From Stella humosa (GTDB taxonomy: Bacteria > Pseudomonadota > Alphaproteobacteria > ATCC43930 > Allostellaceae), in NCBI RefSeq assembly GCF_006738645.1, contig NZ_AP019700.1:1066001-1130000 (forward strand): a stretch of DNA of 64,000 bases, read 5' to 3'. A program made the position numbers and the translations under genes. Under the pieces are notes generated by a model. The model did no database searches. It was given only the letters and a program-made list of their open reading frames with translations, and was not told the origin of the DNA. Positions 1-8,455 of this stretch are shown here, one piece after another. The first letter of the stretch is position 1, and every line of letters starts with the position of its first letter.

Positions 1-2709
1 CTGGTCCGCCTGATCCTCGACGAAACGCTGGAACCGCTGATTGCCGAACGGCGCCAAGCGTTCGTCGCGGCGCTCGACAGGTTGAACCCGCGCGATGCCG
101 AGGACTATCGCCGGCGCGAACTGCGCGACGCCGACGCGGCGATGGCGATACTGTCGCTGCGCGTCTGCGATCCTGCGATGGGGTCCGGGCATTTTCTGGT
201 CAGCCTCGTCGATACGCTGGCCGACCATGTTCTGGACGCCATGGCCGAGGCGGCCGCGCTCGGTGCGGGCATGCAATACACCTCCCCGCTGGCGGACCGG
301 ATCGAGGATATCCGCAGCACCATTCTCCGAAATGCCAGGACGGCAGAATGGAGCATCGACGAGGAGCAGCTCGACGATCGGCATATCGTCCGAAGGATGG
401 TGCTGAAGCGCTGCGTCTATGGCGTCGACAAGAACCCGATGGCGGTCGAACTGGCCAAGGTCGGGCTCTGGCTGCACACCTTCACGGTTGGCGCGCCATT
501 GTCGTTCATCGACCACCACCTGCACGCCGGCGACAGCCTGTTCGGGCTGTGGGTGCGCGACGCCATCGACAAGGCGGGCGCCATCGGCGGTGAGCTGCTG
601 TACGCCGAAGCGCTGCGCAATGCGCAGCGATCGGCACTGGCGATGAAGACGATCGAGACCCTTACCGATGCGGATATCGGCGAGGCGCATCGGTCGGCGG
701 AGATGTACGGCGATGTGGAGTTGATGACCGGCGAACTCGACGGGTTCGTCAGCTTCATGCACGCGCTCGACTGGCTCAATCTGAAGTCGCGCGAAGACAA
801 GGCACTGGTCCGCCATTGGCTCGACGGGCGGTTCGGCGATCCCATTCCCATCGCCCGCGGCCGGAAGGCCCCGGACGGCGGCACGGCCAAAGCCGAGGAA
901 GTCGAGGCTTTCACCAGTATCTGGCAACGCGCGCGCGGCTTGATGGCCGAGGAGCGCTTCCTCAACTGGCAGATCGCCTTCCCCGGCGTGTGGGAGAACT
1001 GGGCCAGCAAGGGTCGGGAGGGCGGGTTCGACGCCGTGGTCGGCAACCCGCCCTGGGATCGCATCAAGCTGCAGCAGGTGGAATGGTTCGCGGCGCGGCG
1101 GCCGGCCATCGCACTGGCGCAGCGGGCATCGGATCGCGGCCGCATGATCGCCGCGCTACGCGCCGATGGCGATCCACTGTTCGCCGACTTCCAGAAGGCC
1201 GATGCGCGTGCTGCCGACACCGCCCGCGTGGCGCGGACCTCCGGCCACTATCCTCTGCTCAGCCGGGGCGATGCCAACCTCTATTGCCTGTTCGTGGAGC
1301 GCGCCCACGCGCTGGTGCGGCCGGGCGGCATGGTCGGCCTATTGGTGCCAAGCGGCATCGCGTCCGACCTGTCCGCCAGCCCCTTCTTCCGGGGCGTGGC
1401 GACCGGCGGGCACCTGAAATCGCTGTATGATTTCGAGAACCGGCGAACGCGCCATGGGCTTGAGCCCTTCTTCCCGGATGTGGACAGCCGATTCAAGTTC
1501 TGCGCGCTGGTAACCAGTCCCGCTCGGACGTTCGAACGGGCGCAGTGCGCTTTTTTTCTTCAGGCGACGAACGAAGCATTAGAGGCCGATCGGTCATTCT
1601 TGATCACGGCAGCCGATTTCGCCGCGGTCAATCCGAATACCGGCACCGCGCCAATCTTCCGCTCTCGGCGGGATATGGCGCTGACCACCGCGATCTATGA
1701 GCGCCTGCCGGTCCTGGTCAACCGATCGAGCGGCACTCCGGTCGCCGCATGGCCGGTGCGCTATGTCACCATGTTCCATATGACCAATGACAGCCATCGG
1801 TTTCGGACACGCGCCGAACTTGAGGAACGCGAAGGTGCCTGGAGCACTGGCGGCAATCGCTTCCAGTCGCCGGCTGGCGACTGGCTGCCACTGTATGTCG
1901 GGCGCATGATCCATCAGTTCGATCACCGCGCAGCCTCGGTTACCGTCAACGACGAGAACTTGCACAATGCCGCTCTGAGTGGGGAAGTCACTGCTCAGAT
2001 GAAGGTCGATCCAGCATTTCTCGCCACGCCGCAATACTGGCTTTTGGATCAGGGCAATCTTGGTGGTCGGGCAATCGCATTTCGCGACATTGCTAGAGCT
2101 ACAGATGCGCGGACAATGATCGCGGCCCTGCTGCCGCATCGGGCCGCCGGCAATACCGCGCCGCTGATTGTCTCCGATCTGTCAGCAAGCGACCAGGCGA
2201 TGCTTCTCGGCAACCTTAACGCTCTGGTGTTCGACTATGTCGCTCGTCAGAAGGCCCAGAGCACACATCTGAACTGGTACATCGTCGAGCAGTTGCCTGT
2301 AGTGCCACCGGCTGCCTACGGCCGGAAGTTCGGCTCCAAGTCCGCTGCGTCCATCGTCCAGGAAGCGGTGCTCGAACTGAGCTACACCGCGCACGACCTG
2401 GCTCCGTTCGCGCGTGACATGGGGCATGTCGATGATGCCGGCGCCGTCCGGCCGCCCTTCGTCTGGGATGACGACCGGCGCCTTCGCCTGCGCGCCAAGC
2501 TCGATGCGCTCTACTTCATCCTCTACGGCGTATTCGATCCGGCGGACGCGGTGCGCAGCCGCGACGACATCCGCTACATCTACTCGACCTTCCCGATCGT
2601 CGAGCGGGAGGAGGTCGCCAGATGGGGCAGCTATCGCAGCCGCGACCTCGCCCTTGCCTGGATCAATGCGCTCATGGCCGGCCAGCCAGACGCGACCGTC
2701 GCCGGCTGA
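1..2709 (+). CDS. Adenine-specific DNA methyltransferase, Eco57I/BREX-like class (5' partial)
   Basis: The reading frame is open from base 1, so the N-terminus lies outside the window; a TTG at 82 is internal. The visible 902 residues start with LVRLILDETLEPL, typical of the segment just before motif I in large N6-adenine methyltransferases. SAM-binding motif I (DPAMGSGHF) is encoded near 172-198 and catalytic motif IV (NPPWD) near 1045-1060. About 500 residues follow, probably the target-recognition part. No nuclease motif is visible, but one could lie upstream. The C-terminal half (about 1500-2350) is less GC-rich than its neighbours, a hint of horizontal origin. It could belong to a restriction-modification, BREX or DISARM-type system; the partners would be upstream. 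Methyltransferase activity is well supported, the system type is not. Confidence 0.85.
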   Translation: MVRLILDETLEPLIAERRQAFVAALDRLNPRDAEDYRRRELRDADAAMAILSLRVCDPAMGSGHFLVSLVDTLADHVLDAMAEAAALGAGMQYTSPLADRIEDIRSTILRNARTAEWSIDEEQLDDRHIVRRMVLKRCVYGVDKNPMAVELAKVGLWLHTFTVGAPLSFIDHHLHAGDSLFGLWVRDAIDKAGAIGGELLYAEALRNAQRSALAMKTIETLTDADIGEAHRSAEMYGDVELMTGELDGFVSFMHALDWLNLKSREDKALVRHWLDGRFGDPIPIARGRKAPDGGTAKAEEVEAFTSIWQRARGLMAEERFLNWQIAFPGVWENWASKGREGGFDAVVGNPPWDRIKLQQVEWFAARRPAIALAQRASDRGRMIAALRADGDPLFADFQKADARAADTARVARTSGHYPLLSRGDANLYCLFVERAHALVRPGGMVGLLVPSGIASDLSASPFFRGVATGGHLKSLYDFENRRTRHGLEPFFPDVDSRFKFCALVTSPARTFERAQCAFFLQATNEALEADRSFLITAADFAAVNPNTGTAPIFRSRRDMALTTAIYERLPVLVNRSSGTPVAAWPVRYVTMFHMTNDSHRFRTRAELEEREGAWSTGGNRFQSPAGDWLPLYVGRMIHQFDHRAASVTVNDENLHNAALSGEVTAQMKVDPAFLATPQYWLLDQGNLGGRAIAFRDIARATDARTMIAALLPHRAAGNTAPLIVSDLSASDQAMLLGNLNALVFDYVARQKAQSTHLNWYIVEQLPVVPPAAYGRKFGSKSAASIVQEAVLELSYTAHDLAPFARDMGHVDDAGAVRPPFVWDDDRRLRLRAKLDALYFILYGVFDPADAVRSRDDIRYIYSTFPIVEREEVARWGSYRSRDLALAWINALMAGQPDATVAG

Positions 2710-2731
2710 CGGTCGAGCGTGGTAGCCGCGC

Positions 2732-3892
2732 TCAGCCCGCCGCGGCCGCCTCGCGGGCCAGGCCCAGTTCGGCCAGGATGGCGTCGGTGTGCTCGCCCAG
2801 CATCGGCGGGGCCTCGGCGGGCTGGTCGGCGCGGCTGCCGTCGAAGCGCACCGGGCGGCGGACCGACACGAGGTCGCCTTTCACCGGGTGCGTTAGGCCG
2901 TAGAAGGAATCCAGGTGCTTCACCTGCGGGTCGGCGAAGACCTCGGTCACGTCGTTGACCGAGGCGAAGGGCACGTCGAACTCGGCCAGGCGCTGGAACC
3001 AATGGGTGGCCGGCTGGCGCGCGAAGTCGACGCCGGCTTCGGCCAGCAGGATCTCGTAGTTGGCGATGCGGCCTTCCAGCGTGGCGAAGCGCGGGTCGGC
3101 GCCCAGGTCCGGCCGGGCGATGGCGCCCAGCAGTCCTGCCCAGAACTTGGGCTGCGAGGAGAGGTGGATCGCCACCATCCGCCCGTCGGCGCAGCGGAAG
3201 GCATAGGCCTGGGAATTGCGGATGCGCAGGTAAGCGTCGGCCACCTCGCCGTTCTGCGTCCAGTAGCCGAAGGGCTCCGGCATGAAGGCGACGGTGGCCT
3301 CCAGCATGTTCACCTCGACCCGGCGCGCCACGCCCTTGCGCTCGCGCTCCAGCAGGGCCGAGAGGATGCCGTAGCAGGCATATTGCCCGGTCACGTTGTC
3401 CGAGATGGTGGTGCCCGACAGGCGCGGGGCGGCGGCATCCAGGAACTGGCTCGACATGCCGCTCAGCGCCTGGGCGATGGCATCGTAGCAGGGGCGGTCG
3501 GAATAGGGGCCGTCCGCGCCGAAGCCGGTGATGGAGCAGCGCACCAGGCGCGGGTTCAGCTCCACCAGGCGGGCGTCGGGGAAGCCCAGGCGGTCCAGCA
3601 CGCCGGGCCGGAAATTCTCCAGCAGCACGTCGCTGCGCTGCACGAGGCGCTCCAGCGCCTGGCGGCCGAGGTCGGTGCGCAGCGAGATCGCCAGGCTGCG
3701 CTTGTTGCGGTTGTAGGAGCAGAACTGCGCGCTGTAGGCACCGCCGCCATAGCTGCGGAACGGGTCGCCGCCCTCCGGATTCTCGATCTTCACGACGTCG
3801 GCGCCCATGTCGGCCAGCATCATGCCGGTCAGCGGGCCGGTGATCATCGTCGTCAGCTCCACGACGGCGATGCCGTCGAGCGGTCCGGGCAT
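2732..3892 (-). CDS. CaiB/BaiF family (class III) CoA transferase
   Basis: A 386-residue protein of normal family length. It moves CoA from a donor acyl-CoA to a carboxylic acid in the cytoplasm. The N-terminus (PLDGIAVVELTTMITGP, then GADVVKIE) is the classic CaiB/BaiF start, and the family's catalytic Asp is most likely the one in ISDNVTGQYA. It is the last gene of the leftward run that begins at 8245, 83 bp after a hydroxycinnamoyl-CoA hydratase-lyase. By position it could charge the aromatic acid with CoA in place of a feruloyl-CoA synthetase, which is absent here; that role is inference. The ATG at 3892 precedes the conserved core by only a few residues. Confidence 0.9.
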   Translation of the reverse strand: MPGPLDGIAVVELTTMITGPLTGMMLADMGADVVKIENPEGGDPFRSYGGGAYSAQFCSYNRNKRSLAISLRTDLGRQALERLVQRSDVLLENFRPGVLDRLGFPDARLVELNPRLVRCSITGFGADGPYSDRPCYDAIAQALSGMSSQFLDAAAPRLSGTTISDNVTGQYACYGILSALLERERKGVARRVEVNMLEATVAFMPEPFGYWTQNGEVADAYLRIRNSQAYAFRCADGRMVAIHLSSQPKFWAGLLGAIARPDLGADPRFATLEGRIANYEILLAEAGVDFARQPATHWFQRLAEFDVPFASVNDVTEVFADPQVKHLDSFYGLTHPVKGDLVSVRRPVRFDGSRADQPAEAPPMLGEHTDAILAELGLAREAAAAG

Positions 3893-3975
3893 GGGGCGGG
3901 TCCTCTGGCGAATGGGGGATGGAGAATGGCGGGGCGGGCGGCGCGGTCCGTCGCGCCGCCCGGTGGCGTGGATGC

Positions 3976-4827
3976 CTACTTGTCGCGCTGGTCGGTGATC
4001 TGCGTGCCCTTCTTGAAGGGCTCGAACACCGGCTTGTAGCTCTTCTTGTCGAGGAACTGCTGCAGGCCGCTCTGGTAGGAGTGGTCGGCGTCGTCGACGC
4101 GCAGGGCCTGCTTCTTCTCCTGCATGTAGTCGGCCGCCTCCGCGAAGCCCATCTGGCGCACCATGCGGATCGCCTGCTTGGTGCCGCGCAGCGCCGCCTG
4201 GCTCTTGGTCATCAGCTTCTTGGCCAGCTTGGTGACCTCCTCCTCCAGCGTCTCCTTCGGCACGGCGAAGTTGGCGATGCCGATGCGCACGGCCTCCTTG
4301 CCGTCGAACGCCTCGCCCAGGCAGGCATAATAGAGCGCATGGCGCAGCAGGACCGCGTCGGCGAACGCCTTGCTGACCATGCCGCCCGGCAGGATGCCCC
4401 AGTTCACTTCCGACAGCGAGAAGGTCGCGTCCTCGGCGACGATGGCGAAGTCGGTCGCCAGGAAGTGCGAGAAGGCGCCGCCGACGCAATAGCCCTCGAC
4501 CATCGCGATGGTCGGCTTGTCGAACATGTAGAGCCGGTCCCACTGCCAGCCGTTGGAGACCAGGCGGGCCTTCTTGGCCTGGGCCGGCTTGCCCTCGTTG
4601 GCGCGGAAATACTCCTTCAGGTCCTGGCCGGCCGAGAAGTTGCCGCCCGCACCGGCGATGACGACGACCTTGGTGTCGGGGTCCTCCTCCAGCTCGTCCA
4701 GGGTGGCGGCCATCTCGCGATGCAGCGCCGGGCTCATCGCGTTGCGCTTTTCCGGGCGGTTCAGGTAGGTCCAGGCGATGCCGTCCTGCTTGATGACCTT
4801 GACGTATTTCCGCTGGGGCTCGCTCAT
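3976..4827 (-). CDS. p-hydroxycinnamoyl-CoA hydratase/lyase (feruloyl-CoA hydratase-lyase)
   Basis: A 283-residue crotonase-fold enzyme that would hydrate and then cleave feruloyl- or p-coumaroyl-CoA to an aromatic aldehyde plus acetyl-CoA. Oxyanion-hole segments are visible (GNFSAGQDLKEYF near 62-74; GYCVGGAFS near 112-120). Ser120, Glu140 (in LSEVNWG) and Tyr73 line up with Ser123, Glu143 and Tyr75 of the Pseudomonas enzyme as I recall it. The C-terminus (QFLDKKSYKP) is also typical of this subfamily rather than of fatty-acid crotonases. The residue I align with Tyr239 may be Gln236, so phenol specificity is uncertain. It sits between the CoA transferase and the ABC importer genes in one leftward run. 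Confidence 0.82.
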   Translation of the reverse strand: MSEPQRKYVKVIKQDGIAWTYLNRPEKRNAMSPALHREMAATLDELEEDPDTKVVVIAGAGGNFSAGQDLKEYFRANEGKPAQAKKARLVSNGWQWDRLYMFDKPTIAMVEGYCVGGAFSHFLATDFAIVAEDATFSLSEVNWGILPGGMVSKAFADAVLLRHALYYACLGEAFDGKEAVRIGIANFAVPKETLEEEVTKLAKKLMTKSQAALRGTKQAIRMVRQMGFAEAADYMQEKKQALRVDDADHSYQSGLQQFLDKKSYKPVFEPFKKGTQITDQRDK

Positions 4828-4889
4828 TCTGCTGTCTTTCTCTTGGGGTAGGGCTCTTGGGGGGCAGGCGGGCTCTTGGGGCAGGCGGG

Positions 4890-5633
4890 TCACTTCCACC
4901 AGACGAGGCGGCGGTCGATCCAGGCGAACAGGCCGTAGATCGCCATGCTCGCGGCCGACGCCAGCACGATCGCGGCCCAGACCCGCAGGAAGTCGACCTG
5001 CTGGGTCGCGAGGTAGATGATCTGGCCAAGGCCGGCATAGGCGCCCAGCATCTCGGCCACGATGGCGATGATGATGCTGCGCACGATCGCCACGCGCAGG
5101 CCGCTGGCGATGGCGGGCAGGGCGGCCGGCAGGCGCAGCGTCCAGATCGTCCGGAGCGGCCCGGCGCCGAAGCTGCGCAGCAGGTTGACGGCTGCCGGGT
5201 CGACCGCCTTCAGCCCGTTCATGGCGTTGACGAAGACGGCGAAGCCCGCCGCCAGCGCCACCATGGCGATCTTGGAGGCAGACCCCATGCCGAGCGCCAC
5301 CAATGCCACCGGCGCATAGGCCACGACCGGCACCGAGTTGACCGCGACCACGATCGGCATGGCCGCGCGCTCGACCAGCGGCATCAGCACGAAGACAAGC
5401 GCCAGCACGATCGCCGCGACGCCACCCAGGACATAGCCGCTGCCCGCCTCGTAGAGCGTGACTCGCAGGCCGGCCAGCAGCGCCGGCAGGTCGTTCCACA
5501 GGGCGACCGCGATGCTGGGGATGCTGGGCAGCACGAAGGTCGGGATGCGGAAGACGAGGATCGAGGCCTCCCACACGAAGGCGATGACCAGCAGGCCGGC
5601 GATGGGATAGGCGATGCGGGAGAGTGCGTTCAC
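4890..5633 (-). CDS. ABC transporter permease (SsuC/TauC type)
   Basis: A 247-residue inner-membrane permease with about six hydrophobic segments and the EAA-loop region (NLLRSFGAGPLRTIWTLRLP) that contacts the ATPase. It starts with GTG at 5633, and GTGA overlaps the stop of the upstream permease gene, so the two are translationally coupled. Both permeases belong to the nitrate/sulfonate/taurine group that works with NMT1-like binding proteins. Together with the ATPase (6387-7199) and binding protein (7241-8245) they form one importer with two different membrane subunits. The substrate is not visible from the sequence. Confidence 0.9.
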   Translation of the reverse strand: MNALSRIAYPIAGLLVIAFVWEASILVFRIPTFVLPSIPSIAVALWNDLPALLAGLRVTLYEAGSGYVLGGVAAIVLALVFVLMPLVERAAMPIVVAVNSVPVVAYAPVALVALGMGSASKIAMVALAAGFAVFVNAMNGLKAVDPAAVNLLRSFGAGPLRTIWTLRLPAALPAIASGLRVAIVRSIIIAIVAEMLGAYAGLGQIIYLATQQVDFLRVWAAIVLASAASMAIYGLFAWIDRRLVWWK

Positions 5634-6382
5634 AGCTCGCGTCCCCACCAGACGAAGCGCCGCTCGATCGCGGCCAGGATGCCGTAGAGCCCGGCGCCCA
5701 GCACGCCGCAGGCGACCACGATCGACCACAGCCGCGGCATGTTCTCGGCATACATCGCCTGCACCAGCATGATGCCGAGGCCGACCGTGTCGCCGAACCA
5801 TTCGCCGACGATGGCGCCGACGAGGCTGAGGCTGACGCCCAGCAGCAGCGAGGCCATGATGGCGGGCAGCGCGAAGGGCAGCCGCAGGCGCCAGAACAGC
5901 GTCCAGGCCGAGGCGCCGAAGCTGCGCATCAGGTCGACGCGCTGCGGGTCGACCGACATCAGCCCGCGCAGCGTGTTCACCGTCACCGGGAAGAAGGTCA
6001 GGTAGAAGGCGATCACCACCTTCGACAGGATGCCGTTGCCGAACCAGATGACGACGAGCGCCCCGAAGGCGATCACCGGCACCGTCTGCGACACCACCAG
6101 CAGCGGCAGCAGCAGGCGCTCCAGCAGGCGGAATTGGGCGAATGCCGCGCCGGCCAGGAAGCCGAAGGCCGCCCCGGCGGCAAAGCCCAGTACCGTCTCG
6201 GTAAGGGTGCGCAGGATGCCACGGGCGAGTGCGGCGTGGTTGACGACCATGTCGGCCAGCACGGCCGAGACCGCCGGCATGACGGAGTAGGGGCCGCCCC
6301 AGATTCGCGCGGCTGCCTCCCACACGGCCAGGCAGCCGAGGATGGTCGCGGTCTGGAGCGCCAGGATGCCGCCGCGCGTCAT
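5630..6382 (-). CDS. ABC transporter permease (SsuC/TauC type)
   Basis: A 250-residue membrane protein paralogous to the permease encoded just downstream. It shares the EAA-like loop (DLMRSFGASAWTLFWRLRLP) and the C-terminal RRFVWWG ending, so the pair looks like an old duplication forming a heterodimer. ATG at 6382 follows the ATPase stop by four bases. A hydrophobic N-terminal segment and about five further helices are evident. It belongs to the NMT1-type importer operon 8245-4890. Confidence 0.9.
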   Translation of the reverse strand: MTRGGILALQTATILGCLAVWEAAARIWGGPYSVMPAVSAVLADMVVNHAALARGILRTLTETVLGFAAGAAFGFLAGAAFAQFRLLERLLLPLLVVSQTVPVIAFGALVVIWFGNGILSKVVIAFYLTFFPVTVNTLRGLMSVDPQRVDLMRSFGASAWTLFWRLRLPFALPAIMASLLLGVSLSLVGAIVGEWFGDTVGLGIMLVQAMYAENMPRLWSIVVACGVLGAGLYGILAAIERRFVWWGREL

Positions 6383-6386
6383 GGCG

Positions 6387-7199
6387 TCAGTGGCCGGCCA
6401 TGGTGAAGGACTTCATGCTCTCTTCCTCGATCGCGTCGAGCAGCGTGCTCTTGATGCGCAGGAAGTCGGCCGAGGTCGCCACATGGGCCGGCCGCGGCCG
6501 CGGCAGGTCGACCGCCACGTCCATCTTGATGCGACCCGGCCGGGCGGTCATCACGACGACGCGGTCGCCCAGGAAGATCGCCTCGTCGACGTCGTGGGTG
6601 ATGAACAGGATCGAGCGGCGGTGGCGCTGCCAAACATCCAGCAGCCAGCGCTGCATCATCGTCCGTGTCAGCGCGTCGAGCGCGCCGAACGGCTCGTCGA
6701 GCAGCATCAGGTCGCGCTCGAAGAGGAAGGTGCGGATCAGCGCCACGCGTTGGCGCATGCCGCCCGAAAGCTGGTGGGGATAGTGCCGCTCGAACCCGGC
6801 CAGGCCGAATTCCGGCATCATCGCCAAAGCCTTCGCGCGCGCCTCCGCCCGGCGCATGCCCTCGACCTCGAGCGCCAGGATGGCGTTGTCGATGACCCGG
6901 CGCCAGGGCAGCAGCAGGTCGCGCTGGGGCATGAACGAGACCCGGCCCAGCAGGTCGCGGCCGGCATGGCGCTGCCCACCGAAGCGGATCTCGCCGCCGG
7001 GGTCGGCATCGGCCAGGCCGGCCGCGATGTTGAACAGCGTGCTCTTGCCGCAGCCGCTGGGGCCGACCAGGGTGACGAATTCCCCCCGGCCGACCCGGAG
7101 GTCGACGCCATCGATCGCCACGACACGGTCGGCACCGCCGCCGAACGTCCTGGAGATGCCGGCCAGCTCGATGATGGCGTCGCTCGCCGGATCGGTCAT
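6387..7199 (-). CDS. ABC transporter ATP-binding protein (SsuB/TauB type)
   Basis: A cytoplasmic ATPase of 270 residues with Walker A (GPSGCGKST), Q-loop region (FMPQRDLLLPW), signature (LSGGMRQR), Walker B with D-loop (LLDEPFGALDALT) and H-loop (ITHD) in order. It energises the two permeases encoded immediately downstream. I chose the ATG at 7199; a GTG nine bases upstream is possible. The gene lies 41 bp after the binding-protein gene in the same operon. Confidence 0.93.
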   Translation of the reverse strand: MTDPASDAIIELAGISRTFGGGADRVVAIDGVDLRVGRGEFVTLVGPSGCGKSTLFNIAAGLADADPGGEIRFGGQRHAGRDLLGRVSFMPQRDLLLPWRRVIDNAILALEVEGMRRAEARAKALAMMPEFGLAGFERHYPHQLSGGMRQRVALIRTFLFERDLMLLDEPFGALDALTRTMMQRWLLDVWQRHRRSILFITHDVDEAIFLGDRVVVMTARPGRIKMDVAVDLPRPRPAHVATSADFLRIKSTLLDAIEEESMKSFTMAGH

Positions 7200-7240
7200 T
7201 CCCTGCACCGCTCTGCTGCCTCTCTCGGGTTGCGGGATCG

Positions 7241-8245
7241 TCAGGGCTTCTTGTATTCGACGGGGACCGCGTTCCAGAACTTGGGCTCCAGCGCGCTGCC
7301 GATCTTGACGTTGGCGTCCAGCACCTTGCGGTCGACCAGGGACTGGCGGACCGCCTCCAGCTTGGCCGTGTCGATGGCGCCGATGCCCTGGCTGGTGCCG
7401 AGGTCGGCCACCATCAGCTTGGAATACTCGGCCAGCATGCCGAGCTGGTGGTTGCGGTCGAGGCCGGACGCGGCCTTCATCACGATGTCGACGGCCTCTT
7501 CCTGGTTGGCGGCGGCGTACTTCCAGCCGCGCATGGAGCCGTTCAGGAACGCCTGCACCGTCTTCGGCCGCTCGGCGATCAGCTTCTCGTTCACGATCAG
7601 CGTGTCGCTGGGGAAGCTGACGCCGTAGTCCTCGGCGCGGAACACGGTGAAGTCCTTCACGCCGCGCGCCTTCAGCACGTTCAGCTCGTTGAACAGCATG
7701 ACGGTGGCGACGTCGATCTGGCGGTCGATGAAGGGGGCCATCGAGACGGCCTGGGGCACGACGCTGAGGTCGTTGGCGCCGACGTCGAACTTCGACAGCA
7801 CGGCATAGAGCGTGTTGTGCGCGCCGGTGAAGAAGGTGGAGACCTTCTTGCCCTTGAAGTCCTTGGGCGACTTGATGCCCGAGTCATTGAAGGCGACATA
7901 GGCTGAAGGCGTCCGCTGCAGCATCATGGCGATGCCGGTGATCGGCAGGTTCTTGGCCCGGCTCGCCAGCAGGTTCTCGATGCCGCCGGCCAGCGCGAAA
8001 TGGTCGGCGCCCGAGGCGACCAGGGTCTCGCCGTTCAGGTTGGGGCCGCCGGGATTGACGGTCACGTCCAGCCCCTCGGCCGTGTAGAAGCCCTTTTCCT
8101 TGGCGACGTAGAAGCCGGCGAACTGCGCCTGGGCTACCCATTTCAGGCGAACCGAGACGGCCTCGGCCGCCGCTGCGTCGGTCGCCGCCGCACCGATCCC
8201 GACGGCCAATGCAGCCGCTACGAGCCTGCCCAACGTTCCAGCCAT
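7241..8245 (-). CDS. NMT1/THI5-like ABC substrate-binding protein
   Basis: A 334-residue periplasmic binding protein with a Sec-type signal (hydrophobic stretch then DAAAAEA, cleavage near residue 26). The mature start, VRLKWVAQAQFAGFYVAKEKG, is characteristic of NMT1/THI5-like proteins, which bind pyrimidines, sulfonates, riboflavin and other small ligands. ATG 8245 is preceded by a perfect AGGAGG with good spacing, which decides this start over an in-frame ATG further upstream. It is the first gene of the leftward operon and is read from a promoter carrying two GntR-type operator sites (8270-8298). The ligand is unknown; an aromatic acid would fit the downstream genes, while an amide or pyrimidine-type compound would fit the co-regulated island. 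Confidence 0.9.
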   Translation of the reverse strand: MAGTLGRLVAAALAVGIGAAATDAAAAEAVSVRLKWVAQAQFAGFYVAKEKGFYTAEGLDVTVNPGGPNLNGETLVASGADHFALAGGIENLLASRAKNLPITGIAMMLQRTPSAYVAFNDSGIKSPKDFKGKKVSTFFTGAHNTLYAVLSKFDVGANDLSVVPQAVSMAPFIDRQIDVATVMLFNELNVLKARGVKDFTVFRAEDYGVSFPSDTLIVNEKLIAERPKTVQAFLNGSMRGWKYAAANQEEAVDIVMKAASGLDRNHQLGMLAEYSKLMVADLGTSQGIGAIDTAKLEAVRQSLVDRKVLDANVKIGSALEPKFWNAVPVEYKKP

Positions 8246-8269
8246 GCCAGCCTCCTGTTTTGCGCTTGT

Positions 8270-8298
8270 TGTATGCATGAAATAGTAATCTGAATACA
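8270..8298. promoter_or_regulatory. Tandem GntR-type operators of the importer operon
   Basis: TGTATGCA at 8270-8277 and TGAATACA at 8291-8298, exactly 21 bp (two helical turns) apart. The same pair with the same spacing occurs at 11731-11759. One copy lies in the -35/-10 spacer and the other about at the start point of the leftward promoter, which suggests repression. The likely binder is the FCD-type GntR protein encoded at 8454. Confidence 0.65.
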
Positions 8299-8311
8299 AG
8301 GTACGTTGCAA
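8282..8311 (-). promoter_or_regulatory. Sigma-70-like promoter of the leftward importer operon
   Basis: Read on the minus strand: TTGCAA (8311-8306), an 18-bp spacer, then TACTAT (8287-8282), predicting a start near 8275 about 30 bases before the ATG at 8245. Assigned by eye from consensus only. Confidence 0.45.
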
Positions 8312-8445
8312 ACATTGACATGGCCGCGAGCGATGACGCAACTTCATCCGCGCCGGGATGGTAAAAATCCCGCTGAAATGCCAATAATGGCCGAGCAATG
8401 GCTAGCTCAGCGGCTGCTGCGGTCGGAAATGCAGAAATGAGAATG

Positions 8446-8455
8446 TTGCATACAT
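8446..8455. promoter_or_regulatory. GntR-type operator overlapping the gntR start codon
   Basis: TTGCATACAT, whose last two bases are the first two of the ATG at 8454. The identical 12-mer TTGCATACATGA is found at 11904-11915, before the next divergent gene set. Binding here would block initiation of the regulator's own gene, which points to autoregulation. Confidence 0.6.

Noticed and set aside
2732-5038. A single 768-residue minus-strand protein covering the CoA transferase and part of the hydratase region
   Set aside because: The upstream half is an out-of-frame reading of the hydratase-lyase gene; the CoA transferase proper begins at ATG 3892.
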